Part shown: in pieces, positions 52,663 to 61,401 of the stretch
How the letters are laid out: every line of letters begins with the position of its first letter
How positions within the stretch are numbered: position 1 is the stretch's first letter
Assembly (NCBI RefSeq): GCF_900009135.1
Contig: NZ_LT797693.1
Coordinates: 20,050-84,049 of the forward strand
Length of the DNA: 64,000 bases
Direction: 5' to 3'
Origin: Planktothrix sp. PCC 11201
GTDB taxonomy: Bacteria > Cyanobacteriota > Cyanobacteriia > Cyanobacteriales > Microcoleaceae
The notes under the pieces: model-generated
Seen by the model: only the letters and a program-made list of their open reading frames with translations
The model's database searches: none
Told to the model about the DNA's origin: nothing
Program-made: the position numbers and the translations under genes

Positions 52663-53793
52663 ATGATTATGTCTCCGATTCCTCTCCGAGTTATGGTTGT
52701 TTTTGGGACTCGTCCAGAAGCGATTAAATTAGCCCCTGTTATTCAACAGTTAAAACAAACCTCTGGATTTGATACCCAGGTGGTTTTAACGGGTCAACAT
52801 CGAGAAATGGTAACCCAGGTCATGACGTTGTTTAATTTAACCGCAGACCAAGATTTAGACATCATGCAAGCGCAACAAACCTTAACAGATATTACCTGTG
52901 GAAGTTTACGCGGATTAGAAGATTTATTGCAACAATTAAATCCCCATTTAGTCTTAGTTCAAGGCGATACAACAACGGCTTTTGCTGCGAGTTTAGCCGC
53001 TTTTTATCAAAAAATTCCTGTTGGTCATGTTGAGGCCGGATTACGCACCAATGATGTGTTTAATCCCTATCCTGAAGAAGCCAATCGGCGGTTAATTTCT
53101 CAGTTAACCCAACTCCATTTTGCCCCCACCAATCAATCGGTTCAAAACCTAAAAAATTCAGGGGTTTGGGGAGAAATTCATCACACGGGAAACACAGTTA
53201 TTGATGCTTTATTATCCGTTGCTAAACAAAAACCTAAACTCAATATTCCCGAATTAGAAAATAGTCCCTATCGGTTAATTTTAGCCACGGTTCATCGGCG
53301 GGAAAATTGGGGAGAACCGCTTCAGGGAATAGCAGAAGGATTCCTAGAAATTCTGAATGAATTTCCCGATACCGCCCTATTATTACCTTTACATAAAAAT
53401 CCAACGGTTAGGGAACCTTTAACCGAAAAATTAGGGAGTCATCCCCGGGTATTTCTCACCGAACCTTTGGATTATACCGAATTAGTAGCGGCGATTGATC
53501 GCTGTTATTTTGTATTAACCGATTCCGGGGGATTGCAAGAGGAAGCACCGAGTTTAGGAAAACCGGTATTAGTATTAAGAACAACCACAGAACGTCCTGA
53601 AGCAGTGGAAGCAGGAACCGCTAAATTAGTTGGAACAAAAGCACAGGATATTTTTACAGAAGCGAGTATTTTATTAAAGAATGGAATTACCTATCAAAAC
53701 ATGGCAAATGCCATTAATCCCTTTGGAGATGGTCACGCTTCGGAACGGATTATTAATATTATCAAAAATTATTTTAATCCTATTAACGATTAA
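52663..53793 (+). CDS. wecB: UDP-N-acetylglucosamine 2-epimerase (non-hydrolysing)
   Basis: Converts UDP-GlcNAc to UDP-ManNAc for surface polysaccharides. 376 aa. GTRPEAIKLAPV at the N-terminus, VLTGQHREMV, GHVEAGLRT, ATVHRRENWG, the LTDSGGLQEEAP motif and LRTTTERPEAV are all typical. Two close ATGs (52663 and 52669); neither has a Shine-Dalgarno. No other polysaccharide genes are adjacent. Confidence 0.96.
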   Translation: MIMSPIPLRVMVVFGTRPEAIKLAPVIQQLKQTSGFDTQVVLTGQHREMVTQVMTLFNLTADQDLDIMQAQQTLTDITCGSLRGLEDLLQQLNPHLVLVQGDTTTAFAASLAAFYQKIPVGHVEAGLRTNDVFNPYPEEANRRLISQLTQLHFAPTNQSVQNLKNSGVWGEIHHTGNTVIDALLSVAKQKPKLNIPELENSPYRLILATVHRRENWGEPLQGIAEGFLEILNEFPDTALLLPLHKNPTVREPLTEKLGSHPRVFLTEPLDYTELVAAIDRCYFVLTDSGGLQEEAPSLGKPVLVLRTTTERPEAVEAGTAKLVGTKAQDIFTEASILLKNGITYQNMANAINPFGDGHASERIINIIKNYFNPIND

Positions 53794-53844
53794 ATAAACA
53801 TCGTTGTTGCGATTCATTGACGAGGTACTGTTAATGTGGGGAAA

Positions 53845-53860
53845 AAGCCCTGAAGGGCTT
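53845..53860. terminator. Hairpin AAGCCCT/AGGGCTT between convergent wecB and cupin genes
   Basis: Perfect 7-bp hairpin with a 2-nt loop, preceded by GAAA and followed by actac. It is the same dispersed unit as at 8007-8022 after rnc, which supports a shared repeat or terminator function. Confidence 0.55.
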
Positions 53861-53868
53861 ACTACGGG

Positions 53869-54204
53869 TTAGGTGCGTAAACCGAAATAGGTTAAAATTA
53901 AATCTGTATTTCCTGTATTACTAACTTCGTGAACCTCCCCAGGTTCGACTGCAATACAAACCCCTGGGTTTAATTGATAATCTATACCATTAATACGGAT
54001 ATTTCCTAAACCTGATTCTACAAAAAATACCTCACACATATCTATATGGGAATGACTGCCCGCTACCTGTCCAGGGGCAAAAAACGCCTGAGAAAAATTT
54101 GTTAAGTGGGGTAAATCTCCTAAACTCAACATCACCTTTTTTTTGATTGCTGGGTTATGGGAAACTTCCTGTTCTGGAATTTTGGCTAAATCTGTTATTT
54201 TCAT
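53869..54204 (-). CDS. Small cupin-domain protein
   Basis: 111 aa, single conserved cupin barrel. Metal-type residues are in HSHIDMCEVFFVESG (H-x-H, later E) and PGEVHEV. Such one-domain cupins act as sensors, isomerases or dioxygenases; substrate unknown. No signal peptide. ATG at 54204. Confidence 0.88.
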   Translation of the reverse strand: MKITDLAKIPEQEVSHNPAIKKKVMLSLGDLPHLTNFSQAFFAPGQVAGSHSHIDMCEVFFVESGLGNIRINGIDYQLNPGVCIAVEPGEVHEVSNTGNTDLILTYFGLRT

Positions 54205-54326
54205 AAAACTTTAAATTTAGAAGTTATATTATTATATCATTTTTATGCTAATATGCCCTAAATCTATTAATCTCTAGTGGTCGATAATCGCTGATTGTTA
54301 AACTTTCATAAATCTTAATATTCGTC

Positions 54327-55292
54327 ATGAAAAGTAGGCTCAAATTCAAAAAAGTATCCGATGATGCCCTCATCCAAATGCGACAGAATTTAATGGCTGA
54401 ATCTATACTGTGTTTTAACTATATTGTCTTAGTAATAACAGCTTGTTTAATTGCTACCTTTGGATTACTAAGTAACAGTACAGCCGTAATTATTGGGGCG
54501 ATGTTAGTGGCTCCGATTATGTTACCGTTGCGAGGATTAGCCTTTGGAATTTTAGAAAGTGATCAAGAATTATCTCGTCGTAGTATGATCTCGATTATTG
54601 TAGGAACGGTGGTGGCACTAATCTTATCAATGATCTTAGGAAAAATAACGGGGATTGAAGATTTTGGTTCGGAAGTTTTAGCCCGAACTGAACCGACATT
54701 AATTGACTTGGGAATTGCCGTTGTAGCAGGAGGATTAAGCGGTTTTACCAAGGTGGAAAAGGGGATTAGTGATGCGGTGGCTGGAACCGCAATTGCCGTG
54801 GCTTTAATGCCTCCTCTTTGTGTGGTTGGTTTAACCTTATCTCAAGGTTTTTTTGATTTAAGTTATGGCGCAACGTTACTTTATTTAACTAATTTAATTG
54901 GGATTGCCTTAGCTTGTATGGTAGTTTTTATTTTGGCAGGTTATTCCCGACTGCGAAAACAATTTGCTTTAACATTAATGATTACTTCCGTTGTAGCAGT
55001 TCCTTTAGGGATTAGTTTTTTACAATTCGTAACTCAACTACAGTTACAAACGGATTTGAGAAACATTTTTGAACAGAAAACCTTAACGGGACAACGGGTG
55101 GATTTACAAGATACTCATATTAATTGGAAACAAGATCCTCCTATTGCTTATTTAAAAGTTCGAGCTACCGAACCTGTTACGCCAAGACAAGTACGTTTAG
55201 TTCAAGATTTTATTAATCAAAAAATGAGGCGGAACTTCGCATTAGTTTTTTTAGTTGAAGAAGTTGCACAAGTAGAAGCAGAAAAGGAATAG
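54327..55292 (+). CDS. DUF389 family membrane protein
   Basis: 321 aa. Six or so transmembrane helices (e.g. IVLVITACLIATFGLL; AVIIGAMLVAPIMLP; VVALILSMILG) fit DUF389/TIGR00341. The APIMLPLRG and GLSGFTKVEKGI motifs are conserved. A C-terminal soluble part (about 240-321) follows. Function unknown. Confidence 0.93.
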   Translation: MKSRLKFKKVSDDALIQMRQNLMAESILCFNYIVLVITACLIATFGLLSNSTAVIIGAMLVAPIMLPLRGLAFGILESDQELSRRSMISIIVGTVVALILSMILGKITGIEDFGSEVLARTEPTLIDLGIAVVAGGLSGFTKVEKGISDAVAGTAIAVALMPPLCVVGLTLSQGFFDLSYGATLLYLTNLIGIALACMVVFILAGYSRLRKQFALTLMITSVVAVPLGISFLQFVTQLQLQTDLRNIFEQKTLTGQRVDLQDTHINWKQDPPIAYLKVRATEPVTPRQVRLVQDFINQKMRRNFALVFLVEEVAQVEAEKE

Positions 55293-55351
55293 ATAAGGAA
55301 TAGATATTGATATTTTATTCCTATTCCTTTGCACCCTATGACCACCTGTTA

Positions 55352-55813
55352 TTAAAAGCCACCGAAATCAAGGGGACTGGATACAGGACTGGTGAAGACA
55401 AAATAAATAATTCCTGCTCCTAATAAAGTGACCGCTAAACTAAACAAAATCACCCAACGGTCAGGGGGTTCATAACTATCTTCTTCAATATCTCGACGGA
55501 CAACAAAATATTGAACCGTCGATAATAATACGGTTAATAAACCGACTCCTGAAAATAATAATCCTAATTTCCAACCATAGCCAGGGCCAGGGACAGTCAC
55601 GGGTTGAAACGCGCGCAGACGTAAAATCACCACTCCAAATCCCATTAAACCAACCGCAGTTCGCATCCAAGCTAGATAGGTACGTTCATTGGCTAAATGA
55701 TCTCGAACCCTGGAGGGGTTGAGTTTTTTTCGCTTTTGATTGGTTTCAGGCTTAGATTCGGATGAGTCCATCAATTTAGGGGGGTTAGTTTCGGTATAAT
55801 TTTCAGTTTTCAT
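55352..55813 (-). CDS. DUF202 (YidH-family) membrane protein
   Basis: 153 aa. The DUF202 hallmark RDHLANERTYLAWMRTAVGLMGFGVV is complete, with three transmembrane helices and a Lys/Pro-rich N-terminal extension of about 40 residues. Function unknown. ATG at 55813, convergent with the DUF389 gene. Confidence 0.93.
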   Translation of the reverse strand: MKTENYTETNPPKLMDSSESKPETNQKRKKLNPSRVRDHLANERTYLAWMRTAVGLMGFGVVILRLRAFQPVTVPGPGYGWKLGLLFSGVGLLTVLLSTVQYFVVRRDIEEDSYEPPDRWVILFSLAVTLLGAGIIYFVFTSPVSSPLDFGGF

Positions 55814-55947
55814 TGTTTGGAATTAGACAAAAATAGAGAAAACCATCTTAACCTAGATTGTTGAAATTGCAAGTAGTTAATTTATGATTAAAGGGCTTAA
55901 TATGATTAAAGGGATTAATGAATAGCCCGTTAATTTTAAAATTTAAC

Positions 55948-56637
55948 TCAGGTTATTTTATCTGGACTAGAAAATAAGACCCAAGCATAACTAATGAACA
56001 GAGCCAGAAGTGCTAATAAAAGGTTTTCTTTAACGATAAAAACTCCTAAACCAATCAAAACACAGGGAACAAAAGTATGACCATACCCGGTTAAAATTCT
56101 GGAAATAGCGGGGAAATTGGTTAACTGATCAGCCAGATAACACCAAACCCCCACCAGGAATAAAAATGTCCCGATGATGGTTAATAAACTGTCTAAACTA
56201 CTACTGGCAAATAGGGTAAAATAAACCGCAATATTATCACTGCCATTAGCAACTGTTACCGCCGCTACTCCATAGGTTTGAGGAGATAAAAAATTTCGAG
56301 AGAAAGACGGGTTATCCGGCATTTTTGGCATTGCCATAGGGCTGGAAGTTTCCATTTTGTCTGCTTCGGATTTTAAGAGATAAGAAATCCCCAAAATCAC
56401 AGGAACCACACCTAACCAACGAATCCAGTCACCAGGAATCCATAAACTGCCAAAAAAACCGGGCAAACTGACAAGTAATATAAAAATAAATCCTAAATAT
56501 TGACCGATGATAATTTGGCGACGGCGGAAGTGGGCATTAACCTTGGAAAAAAATAGGATGAGGATGAGAATATCATCAATATTCGTAGCGGTAAAGGTGG
56601 CAATTCCCTTGAAGATATCAGCAATTAATGGGGTCAT
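55948..56637 (-). CDS. CadD/LysE-type transporter
   Basis: 229 aa, 5-6 transmembrane helices. N-terminal FTATNIDDILILILFF contains the ID-D signature of the CadD cadmium-resistance branch of the LysE superfamily, and GVAAVTVANGSDNIAVYFTLFA repeats the pattern in the second half. The real substrate is unknown; cadmium specificity is not shown by sequence alone. Together with mgtC-like and crp-like genes it forms a probable metal/ion cluster. Confidence 0.88.
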   Translation of the reverse strand: MTPLIADIFKGIATFTATNIDDILILILFFSKVNAHFRRRQIIIGQYLGFIFILLVSLPGFFGSLWIPGDWIRWLGVVPVILGISYLLKSEADKMETSSPMAMPKMPDNPSFSRNFLSPQTYGVAAVTVANGSDNIAVYFTLFASSSLDSLLTIIGTFLFLVGVWCYLADQLTNFPAISRILTGYGHTFVPCVLIGLGVFIVKENLLLALLALFISYAWVLFSSPDKIT

Positions 56638-56659
56638 TTGTTTTGTTTATTTTGCGATC

Positions 56660-57226
56660 CTAGTCTTCTGAATTTGTTCCCTCAGTATGGGTATGAGTTT
56701 GGGTTTTAGGACGATAGATGCGTTGCTGTTTATAAAAGGGTCTATACACTCGCAGCCGATAAAGTGAAGTCCCTTTGACTTTTTTGAACCCCCTTAAAAT
56801 CAGTAAAGTCATTAAGGTTCCGATTAAACTCATCTGCCATAATCCACATCCGGTAGCCGTTCCCAAACCAGCCGTCAACCATAAAGCCGCCGCCGAAGTT
56901 AGCCCTTTAACTTTAGGTTTAAGGTTGGGTTTTGACTGTTGAAAAATAATTCCTGCCCCGATAAATCCTACCCCGGTGGCAATTCCTTGAATAGTCCGAC
57001 TCAGGGCATTAGTTGAGTTAAGATCTAGCCCGGCTTGTAGGGTGATCATCACAAAAATTGCAGCCCCTAAGCTGACAATCATATAGGTTCTAAGTCCAGC
57101 AGGTCTACTCGGTTGCTCCCGATCTAATCCAATCACACCTCCAATTAACAAAGCTATTCCTAGGCGAAAGATCAGGGTTAACCAGTCATCGGAAGGAAAA
57201 AACATTGGGTTAGAATTGACAGCCAT
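56660..57226 (-). CDS. MgtC/SapB-family membrane protein
   Basis: 188 aa from ATG 57226 (MAVNSNPMFF); a GTG at 57244 is an alternative. Conserved RLGIALLIGGVIGLDREQPSRPAGLRTY and TGVGFIGAGIIFQQ segments and four to five helices. MgtC proteins modulate ATP synthase and help Mg2+-limited growth. The His/Thr-rich C-terminal tail (TQTHTHTEG) is unusual. 22 bp before the CadD-like gene, so probably one operon. Confidence 0.93.
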   Translation of the reverse strand: MAVNSNPMFFPSDDWLTLIFRLGIALLIGGVIGLDREQPSRPAGLRTYMIVSLGAAIFVMITLQAGLDLNSTNALSRTIQGIATGVGFIGAGIIFQQSKPNLKPKVKGLTSAAALWLTAGLGTATGCGLWQMSLIGTLMTLLILRGFKKVKGTSLYRLRVYRPFYKQQRIYRPKTQTHTHTEGTNSED

Positions 57227-57327
57227 TGATGGTATAAACCTCACTAATTATTAAGGTAAAGATTTGGGTTACTCTTTGTAACCTTACAATCAATTTTATC
57301 AATTTATTTGTCAAAAGATCTAACCAA

Positions 57328-57915
57328 TTAAATTTCATAGTGCCAAAAGGCTTGATGTCCGGGCAGAATAATAAATTGCCTATTTAAGCGTTCAATAATC
57401 CCTTGCTGTTCAAATTCTTTTAAAAGTCGGGTGACAGTGACTCGTGTTGTCCCAATACTTTCAGCAATTTCTTGATGGGTCAAATGGAACTCAATCAGTT
57501 GTCCATGGGGAACATCACTGCCAAATTTATCGGCTAATAACATGAGTAATTTATGCAAAGCTTCATCAACCGGACGAGAATGGACAATTTCTAAAAAGGT
57601 TTGCAGTTGATGAATATGTTCAATTAATAGGGGCTGCAAATCATCAAATTCCGAGATAGGAAAGGAGGTCGCCTGAACTGGGGTGACGCACTCCATATAG
57701 TAGGGGTCAGCTTTGGATAAAACCCGTGACACCACATCCCCTACCCCCCATAAACCCAGGGTTACAACGGTTCCATTTTCCAGGTAGGTGAAGGTACGCA
57801 CAACACCAGACTGAATTTTCCACAGGTGATCCCGTCTTGCAGGAAGTTGGTCACGACGTTGGAAATAACGCTGTTGCTGGCTAAATTCAGGTGCAATCCT
57901 TTGAGCTAAAGTCAT
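57328..57915 (-). CDS. Crp/Fnr-family transcription regulator
   Basis: 195 aa. N-terminal cNMP-type barrel (WGVGDVVSRVLSKADPYYM) lacks the phosphate-binding Arg of CRP, so cAMP binding is unlikely. C-terminal HTH THQEIAESIGTTRVTVTRLLKEFEQQG at about 147-173. It could regulate the downstream mgtC/cadD-like genes and may autoregulate through the palindrome in the divergent region. ATG at 57915. Confidence 0.92.
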   Translation of the reverse strand: MTLAQRIAPEFSQQQRYFQRRDQLPARRDHLWKIQSGVVRTFTYLENGTVVTLGLWGVGDVVSRVLSKADPYYMECVTPVQATSFPISEFDDLQPLLIEHIHQLQTFLEIVHSRPVDEALHKLLMLLADKFGSDVPHGQLIEFHLTHQEIAESIGTTRVTVTRLLKEFEQQGIIERLNRQFIILPGHQAFWHYEI

Positions 57916-57979
57916 GTAAGATACTGGCTAAGTGAAATTAAACTAAAATTGTAAAGCATATTAACTCAATTTGCATTAG

Positions 57980-57999
57980 AATACAATTTCGATTGTATT
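57980..57999. promoter_or_regulatory. Perfect palindrome between divergent Crp-like and LysR-like genes
   Basis: AATACAAT (57980-57987) and ATTGTATT (57992-57999) are exact inverted copies with TTCG between. It lies 65 bp upstream of the Crp-type gene and 45 bp upstream of the LysR-type gene. Crp/Fnr and LysR proteins both bind such short dyads, so it is a plausible operator for one or both. Confidence 0.55.
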
Positions 58000-58043
58000 A
58001 AATTGTTTTAGTCCCCATTCAGACTAATCCCAATCCCCTGATA

Positions 58044-59012
58044 ATGCGAGAGGTAAGTGACTTTATAATGGCTGGAATGACCCTAGAGCAACTGCGAATT
58101 TTTTTGGCGGTGGCGGAACACCTACATTTTACCCGGGCGGCTGAAGGACTTTATATTACGCAACCTGCGGTAAGTGCTGCGATTCATAGTTTAGAAACAG
58201 AATATCGAGTTAAGTTATTTCATCGGATTGGTCGCCATGTTGAAATTACAGAAGCGGGGGAATTACTACAACTTGAAGCTCAAAAAATATTGGAACAAGT
58301 GGCTTTAACTGAACGAGGATTAAAAGAGTTAAATAATCTCCAACGGGGGGAACTCAAATTAGGATCTAGTTTAACTATTGGTAACTATTGGCTACCGGAA
58401 AAAATTAGTAAGTTTCAACGGCAATATTCGGGAATTATGGTCAATTGCACCTTAGCAAATACGGAAGAAATTTGTTTGGGTACAGCCAACGGACAGTTTG
58501 ATTTAGGCTTAATTGAAGGTGAGGTCAAACCCACCCTAAAAAAATTGTTAAATCAAGAGGAAATTGGTAGCGATCGCTTATTAATTGTTGTCGGACAATC
58601 CCATCCTTGGTTTGCGCGGGAAAAGGTTGATTTAGCAGAGCTTAAAAATACTGATTGGGTAATGCGAGAGCCAGGTTCAGGAACTCAACAACGTTTGGAA
58701 GAAGCTCTGCAAAATTGGGGAATTAACCTGAATGAATTAAAGGTTATTTTAGTTTTAAATACCGGAGAAATGGTGAAATCCGTTGTCGAAGAAGGTCATG
58801 TAGCCGCGGGAATTTCTGAGTTGATGGTTAAAAAAGAATTAAAATTAGGGTTGTTAAAAGCAATTGGGATTATTGATCATCGTCAAGATTATGGTCAAGA
58901 ATTAGAATTAATTCGACCTTTTTTAAAAATCAAACATTGCCAAAGGTTTCAAACCCAAATTTCTCAAACCTTTGAAAAAATGTTATCCTTAGCTGATCAA
59001 ATTAACGATTAA
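58044..59012 (+). CDS. LysR-family transcription regulator
   Basis: 322 aa. N-terminal winged HTH (MTLEQLRIFLAVAEHLHFTRAAEGLYITQPAVSAAIHSLE) and a C-terminal periplasmic-binding-type effector domain (ELKLGSSLTIGNYWLPE). The ATG at 58044 opens the frame, but Met at 58068 or 58077 may be the true start; an AGAGG 14 nt before 58068 is suggestive. Divergent from the Crp-like gene. The last 11 bp overlap the convergent SPFH gene. Confidence 0.93.
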   Translation: MREVSDFIMAGMTLEQLRIFLAVAEHLHFTRAAEGLYITQPAVSAAIHSLETEYRVKLFHRIGRHVEITEAGELLQLEAQKILEQVALTERGLKELNNLQRGELKLGSSLTIGNYWLPEKISKFQRQYSGIMVNCTLANTEEICLGTANGQFDLGLIEGEVKPTLKKLLNQEEIGSDRLLIVVGQSHPWFAREKVDLAELKNTDWVMREPGSGTQQRLEEALQNWGINLNELKVILVLNTGEMVKSVVEEGHVAAGISELMVKKELKLGLLKAIGIIDHRQDYGQELELIRPFLKIKHCQRFQTQISQTFEKMLSLADQIND

Positions 59013-59802
59013 GTAGGGTGTCCAGATTGAATCTATGAATTGATTTATCATCCAGAACTAAGGGTAATTTTCCATTCCATTGATCAACTACTTGTCTTTG
59101 CAATATTTCTGGAGTTAATGTTTTTTGTAACAAAGCATTAGCTTCCGCTTCTCCTTTCGCTAAATTAACTTTAGCTTCCGCTTCCTTAATGGCTTTCAAA
59201 ACTAAAAAGCCTGCTTTTTTGGCATCCTGTTCAGCAATTTGTTTGGCTTCCACCGCATCCATAAACCGTTGGGAAAAATGAACATGAACCAGAGAAATAT
59301 TATCCACTTGAATATGATAATTAATTAATTGACCCGTTAATAAATTATCAACTTCTGATTTGACATTTTCTCGACGAGTAATAATTTCTTCGGCGGTATA
59401 TTTGGCCATCACTGCTTTGAGAATTTCTTCAATCACCGGATTAATAATCGCTTCTATAATAGCATTTTCATCCCCAATTTGTTGAAATGCTAAATTCGCT
59501 TCTTCAGGAAGAATATGCCAATTCAAGGCTACATCGGTAAACACCTCCTGTAAATCTTTTGATGACGCTTCGGCGGATATTTCCTGTTTTTGAATCCGCA
59601 CAGTCATCTTTTGTACGGTTTCCGCCACTGGAATAATAAAATGCAATCCTTCATCTAAAATTTCAGTTTGAACTTTCCCAAAAACCATAAAAACCCCCCG
59701 TTCTCCAGCCTTAACAATTACCAGGGGATTAAAAAATATCAGGAGTAATAATAACAAAAAAAATAGATTAAGGGGTTTGAAAAACTCTGAATATCTGGGC
59801 AT
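59002..59802 (-). CDS. SPFH/band-7 prohibitin-type protein
   Basis: 266 aa. N-terminal membrane anchor (residues 9-31; FKPLNLFFLLLLLLIFFNP) followed by a prohibitin/HflC-like SPFH domain (IVKAGERGVFMVFGKVQ; VFTDVALNWHI) and a coiled-coil C-terminus (AEQDAKKAGFLVLKAIKEAEAKVNLAKGEA). Such proteins form membrane scaffolds and affect protease function. ATG at 59802. Confidence 0.9.
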   Translation of the reverse strand: MPRYSEFFKPLNLFFLLLLLLIFFNPLVIVKAGERGVFMVFGKVQTEILDEGLHFIIPVAETVQKMTVRIQKQEISAEASSKDLQEVFTDVALNWHILPEEANLAFQQIGDENAIIEAIINPVIEEILKAVMAKYTAEEIITRRENVKSEVDNLLTGQLINYHIQVDNISLVHVHFSQRFMDAVEAKQIAEQDAKKAGFLVLKAIKEAEAKVNLAKGEAEANALLQKTLTPEILQRQVVDQWNGKLPLVLDDKSIHRFNLDTLLNR

Positions 59803-59835
59803 TGATGTGATGATAATTCAAGGGTTAACTGGAGT

Positions 59836-60537
59836 CTATGATTGATGATTTGGAATGGAATTAAATCGATGGATATTGAACAATAAACTACTGAAAACTG
59901 ACCAGGTTATCGCCAAAAACCAACCCCCTAAAATATCACTGGGAAAATGAACTCCTAAATACAGTCTTGTCCAAGCAATTACTAGGGTGAATAATCCCCC
60001 TAAACTAATTACTAACCAGCGCCATTTTGTCTTCCAAGTTAGAATCACTAAAGTAATTGCAAAGGTCATACTTAATGTAGCATGACCACTGGGGAAGGAA
60101 AAATCTCCAGGTAGAGGATAGGAAGATTCAAACAAACTAGGTCGCATCCGATGAAAGAAAATTTTAGTGGATATACTGATAATTACACTACCTAAAATAG
60201 TTAAAACTAAATATAAAAGCGATCGCCATTTTTTTTGATATCCTAAAGTTAAAATAACTGGAATTACCAGTAATACAATTCTAGGAAATATACCAAGAGA
60301 AGTTAAAATGATAACTAAGGGTTCAATTTCCGGTTGCCAAGTGGTATGAATTGCAGATAAAATCGACAGATCCCAGGACAAACCATTGGGATGTTCACCG
60401 ACTTTTAAAGCTAGAATTCCAAACAAAAGTAAAGGTAAGGAAATGCCTAATATTAAAAACCGCCAATGTAGGGTGAACCAATGTTTTAAAGAACCCCAGT
60501 CCCCAAATGACGGTTTATTTGGACTCAAATCAGACAT
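59836..60537 (-). CDS. PAP2-type membrane phosphatase
   Basis: 233 aa from ATG 60537, which has GAGG 8 nt upstream; an upstream in-frame GTG is rejected. Six helices. The three catalytic motifs of PAP2 phosphatases are present: KIFFHRMRP, PSGH (FSFPSGHATLS) and SRxxxGxHxxxD-like TRLYLGVHFPSDILGG. Likely phosphatidate or undecaprenyl-pyrophosphate phosphatase. Confidence 0.93.
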   Translation of the reverse strand: MSDLSPNKPSFGDWGSLKHWFTLHWRFLILGISLPLLLFGILALKVGEHPNGLSWDLSILSAIHTTWQPEIEPLVIILTSLGIFPRIVLLVIPVILTLGYQKKWRSLLYLVLTILGSVIISISTKIFFHRMRPSLFESSYPLPGDFSFPSGHATLSMTFAITLVILTWKTKWRWLVISLGGLFTLVIAWTRLYLGVHFPSDILGGWFLAITWSVFSSLLFNIHRFNSIPNHQS

Positions 60538-60569
60538 GATTTTTTCCTCAAACTGCACGGATGTACAGT

Positions 60570-60926
60570 CTAATGAGGTAACAGCGAAAGGTCAATCACA
60601 TTAGACTGAACTAATGCTACCATAACTACAGTAAAAGCTGTTGATGAAAACACACCCATTGCTAAATCTTTCTTGATATTTCGTTCCGGGGTGGAAGATT
60701 CAACTACATTCATCGCTCCATATTGCATGAGTAAAATTCCCACTAAATTAGAGAGCCAATATCCAAAAATAGAACTAGGAAAAAATAAGTCTTGAGACAG
60801 TTTGCTAAAAACATATCCAAACCCATAAGCAATAGGTAAGTTAAAAATTAAATCATTCCACCAGCACAACGGAGACATCATAAAACCTAGAAAAACCAAG
60901 ATTCCGCCAATCATTTTTTTAGACAT
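60570..60926 (-). CDS. Hypothetical membrane protein
   Basis: 118 aa, about three transmembrane segments (IGGILVFLGFMMSPLCWW; YWLSNLVGILLMQYG; VFSSTAFTVVMVALVQ). Lies 32 bp upstream of the PAP2 gene on the same strand, so an operon is probable. No known family recognised. The last residues (NVIDLSLLPH) are hydrophobic. Confidence 0.7.
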   Translation of the reverse strand: MSKKMIGGILVFLGFMMSPLCWWNDLIFNLPIAYGFGYVFSKLSQDLFFPSSIFGYWLSNLVGILLMQYGAMNVVESSTPERNIKKDLAMGVFSSTAFTVVMVALVQSNVIDLSLLPH

Positions 60927-61401
60927 AAATACCTCTATTGTTTACAGTTTCAACCCAGTTGATCTCTATTTTTATCAAAAAGAATCTAAAAATGCCAAAA
61001 AAATTGGACTTTTGGCTGTTGTCTGGGGGATTGAATCGATTTCTCCCAGGATTCTACATTAATTTTGCGTGAATTTCAATACATTTATAATTAAATTTCA
61101 CTTACCAGATCCCCAAGTTGGCCCCATCAGGGTTCCTCGCGGTCGCCAGGGGGGTTATTGAGGAATATCAATCTCCAATTGACCACTGTGATTTGGAAAA
61201 CCATGGACAAATATCTCAGGTCTGACTTTGCCGGGGGTAACCTGACCGGGTACAATCCTCGAATCTAGCATGAGGAATTTGTACTGGGCAAAAAGCAATA
61301 GAGGTAAATTTGTAACTGATAATTGATGACTGATAACTGATAACTGAACTCTGAACATTTAAGATAAAATGGGAAACGCAGTCAATCGGAGGATTTGTTA
61401 G
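60927..61401. other. Intergenic region with a possible coding remnant
   Basis: 475 bp. The left part is AT-rich without features. On the minus strand a stretch around 61155-61275 reads like the C-terminal end of a protein (RIVPGQVTPGKVRPEIFVHG then FPNHSGQLEIDIPQ, stop at 61155), but its 5' side dissolves into STRR repeat sequence (ataactgataactga units, 61310-61345), so it is at best a gene fragment. The right end holds the Shine-Dalgarno (GGAGG) of the CnoX-like gene. Confidence 0.35.
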
